Positions 62,842 to 64,000 of a stretch of 64,000 nucleotides of DNA are shown piece after piece; position 1 is the first letter of the stretch, and the number at the start of each line of letters is the position of its first letter. The notes below the pieces were generated by a model that had not been told where the DNA came from, made no database searches, and worked only from the letters and a program-made list of their open reading frames with translations. This DNA comes from Shinella sp. XGS7 (GTDB lineage: Bacteria; Pseudomonadota; Gammaproteobacteria; Burkholderiales; Burkholderiaceae_C): the NCBI RefSeq assembly GCF_020535565.1, contig NZ_CP084758.1:4105001-4169000 (forward strand), written 5' to 3'. A program made the position numbers and the translations under genes.

Positions 62842-64000
62842 TCAGAACGCGGCAATGCCCGTCTGCGCGCGGCCGAGGATCAGCGCGTGAATGTCGTGCG
62901 TGCCCTCGTAGGTGTTGACGGCTTCCAGGTTCATGACGTGGCGGATAACGCCGTATTCGTCCGAAACGCCGTTGCCGCCGTGCATGTCGCGGGAGACGCG
63001 GGCGATGTCGAGCGCCTTGCCGCAATTGTTGCGCTTCATCAGCGAGATGAGTTCGGCCGGGGCGCGGTGTTCGTCGAACAGGCGGCCGAGGCGCAGCGCG
63101 CCCTGCAGGCCGAGCGAGATCTCGGTCTCCATGTCGGCGAGCTTCTTCTGGATGAGCTGGTTGGCGGCGAGCGGCTTGCCGAACTGCTTGCGGTCGAGCG
63201 TGTACTGGCGGGCCGAGTGCCAGCAGAATTCGGCGGCGCCCATGGCGCCCCAGGCGATGCCGTAGCGGGCGCGGTTGAGGCAGCCGAACGGGCCGGCAAG
63301 GCCGGAGACTTCCGGCAGCAGGTTTTCGTCGGGCACGAAGACGTCCTGCATCATGATCATGCCGGTGACGGAGGCGCGCAGCGAGAACTTGCCCTCGATC
63401 TTCGGCGTCTCGAAGCCCTTCATGCCGCGTTCCAGCACGAAGCCCTTGATCTTGTTGTCATGCGCGTCGGACTTCGCCCAGACGACGGCGACGTCGGCGA
63501 TCGGCGAATTGGTGATCCAGTTCTTCGCGCCCGAGATCAGGTAGCCGCCGTCGACCTTCTTGGCGCGGGTGATCATCGAGGAGGGGTCCGAGCCATGGTC
63601 GGGCTCGGTCAGGCCGAAGCAGCCGACCCATTCGCCCGAGGCGAGCTTGGGCAGGTACTTGTTGCGCTGCTCGTCGGTGCCGTAGGCGAAGATCGGGTGC
63701 ATGACCAGCGAGGACTGCACGGACATGGCCGAGCGGTAGCCCGAATCGACGCGCTCGACTTCGCGGGCGACGAGGCCGTAGGAGACGTAATTGGCGCCGA
63801 CGCCGCCGAATTCTTCCGGAATGGTCGGGCCGAGCAGGCCGAGTTCGCCCATCTCGCGGAAGATGCTGGCATCGGTCTTCTCATGGCGGAAGGCCTCCAG
63901 CACGCGCGGGGCCAGGCGGTCCTGGCAGTAGGCGCGGGCCGCGTCGCGCACAGCGCGTTCGTCCTCGCTGAGCTGCTGATCCAGCAGCAGGGGATCGTCC
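62842..64000 (-). CDS. gcdH: Glutaryl-CoA dehydrogenase, 5' end beyond the window; likely recombinant
   Basis: At least 385 residues of an acyl-CoA dehydrogenase; the N-terminus lies beyond 64000. [83 protein letters not shown] and [21 protein letters not shown] are typical of GcdH, with the catalytic Glu in YEGTHD. It oxidises and decarboxylates glutaryl-CoA to crotonyl-CoA. Codon choice from the stop to about 63870 favours CTC, GTC, CCG and GCG, unlike all the neighbours. From about 63890 to 64000 it is the usual CTG/GTG style. That suggests recombination with an alphaproteobacterial allele. Confidence 0.9.
   Translation of the reverse strand, partial: DDPLLLDQQLSEDERAVRDAARAYCQDRLAPRVLEAFRHEKTDASIFREMGELGLLGPTIPEEFGGVGANYVSYGLVAREVERVDSGYRSAMSVQSSLVMHPIFAYGTDEQRNKYLPKLASGEWVGCFGLTEPDHGSDPSSMITRAKKVDGGYLISGAKNWITNSPIADVAVVWAKSDAHDNKIKGFVLERGMKGFETPKIEGKFSLRASVTGMIMMQDVFVPDENLLPEVSGLAGPFGCLNRARYGIAWGAMGAAEFCWHSARQYTLDRKQFGKPLAANQLIQKKLADMETEISLGLQGALRLGRLFDEHRAPAELISLMKRNNCGKALDIARVSRDMHGGNGVSDEYGVIRHVMNLEAVNTYEGTHDIHALILGRAQTGIAAF

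Overview
The window is about 64 kb of GC-rich, densely packed chromosome in which nearly every intergenic gap is under 300 bases. The rpsP-rimM-trmD-rplS, rpsT/murJ, argD-argF and hda-HAD-pcnB-folK neighbourhoods, the PEP-CTERM protein and the strong CTG/GTG/GCC codon preference point to a betaproteobacterium of the order Burkholderiales, most like the Roseateles/Rubrivivax/Leptothrix group (inference from gene content and order only). No tRNA, rRNA, CRISPR array, insertion sequence, integrase or prophage was seen.

Layout. 1-8.9 kb: truncated MFS exporter, small phosphatase, rluA, DUF938 methyltransferase, SDR, Tim44-like protein, an S9 peptidase lipoprotein translationally coupled to a class A beta-lactamase, an 82-base tandem repeat, a CobD/CbiB-like membrane protein and a Nudix CoA pyrophosphatase. 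8.9-21.1 kb: housekeeping, namely the rpsP-rimM-trmD-rplS operon, PiT phosphate transporter with DUF47 partner, the hda-HAD-pcnB-folK-DUF486 operon, a SirB1-like protein, murJ and rpsT. 21.2-24.9 kb: alpha/beta hydrolase, DUF3579, argD, argF. 25-37 kb: accessory genes, including a phosphoesterase next to a Ser/Thr kinase fused to a universal stress domain, a TPR lipoprotein, a PEP-CTERM protein, a sterol-desaturase-like enzyme, a two-gene glycosyltransferase unit, a FAD oxidoreductase, a degenerate GGDEF protein and an MFS carrier.

37.3-46 kb is the most unusual part. SPFH-SHOCT, DUF4178 zinc-ribbon, DUF350 and DUF3014 proteins, a membrane-embedded aminopropyltransferase (spermidine-synthase fold), a FAD amine-oxidase-like protein and a TorT-like periplasmic binding protein run in one direction and meet an S-adenosylmethionine decarboxylase (speD) head-on. 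speD is the last gene of an alaA-hom-thrC-moeA-moaD-speD operon. Together they suggest a membrane-linked polyamine system whose product is not known from the sequence.

51.5-64 kb: Mth938-like protein, Bcp peroxiredoxin, PIN-PhoH ATPase, HAD phosphatase, DHA2-type exporter, M3 oligopeptidase, prpE, NlpC/P60 hydrolase, an unknown protein and a 5'-truncated gcdH. Two genes here look recently altered. prpE carries an in-frame palindromic insertion of about 29 codons. gcdH switches partway to a codon style typical of Alphaproteobacteria, suggesting a recombinant gene.
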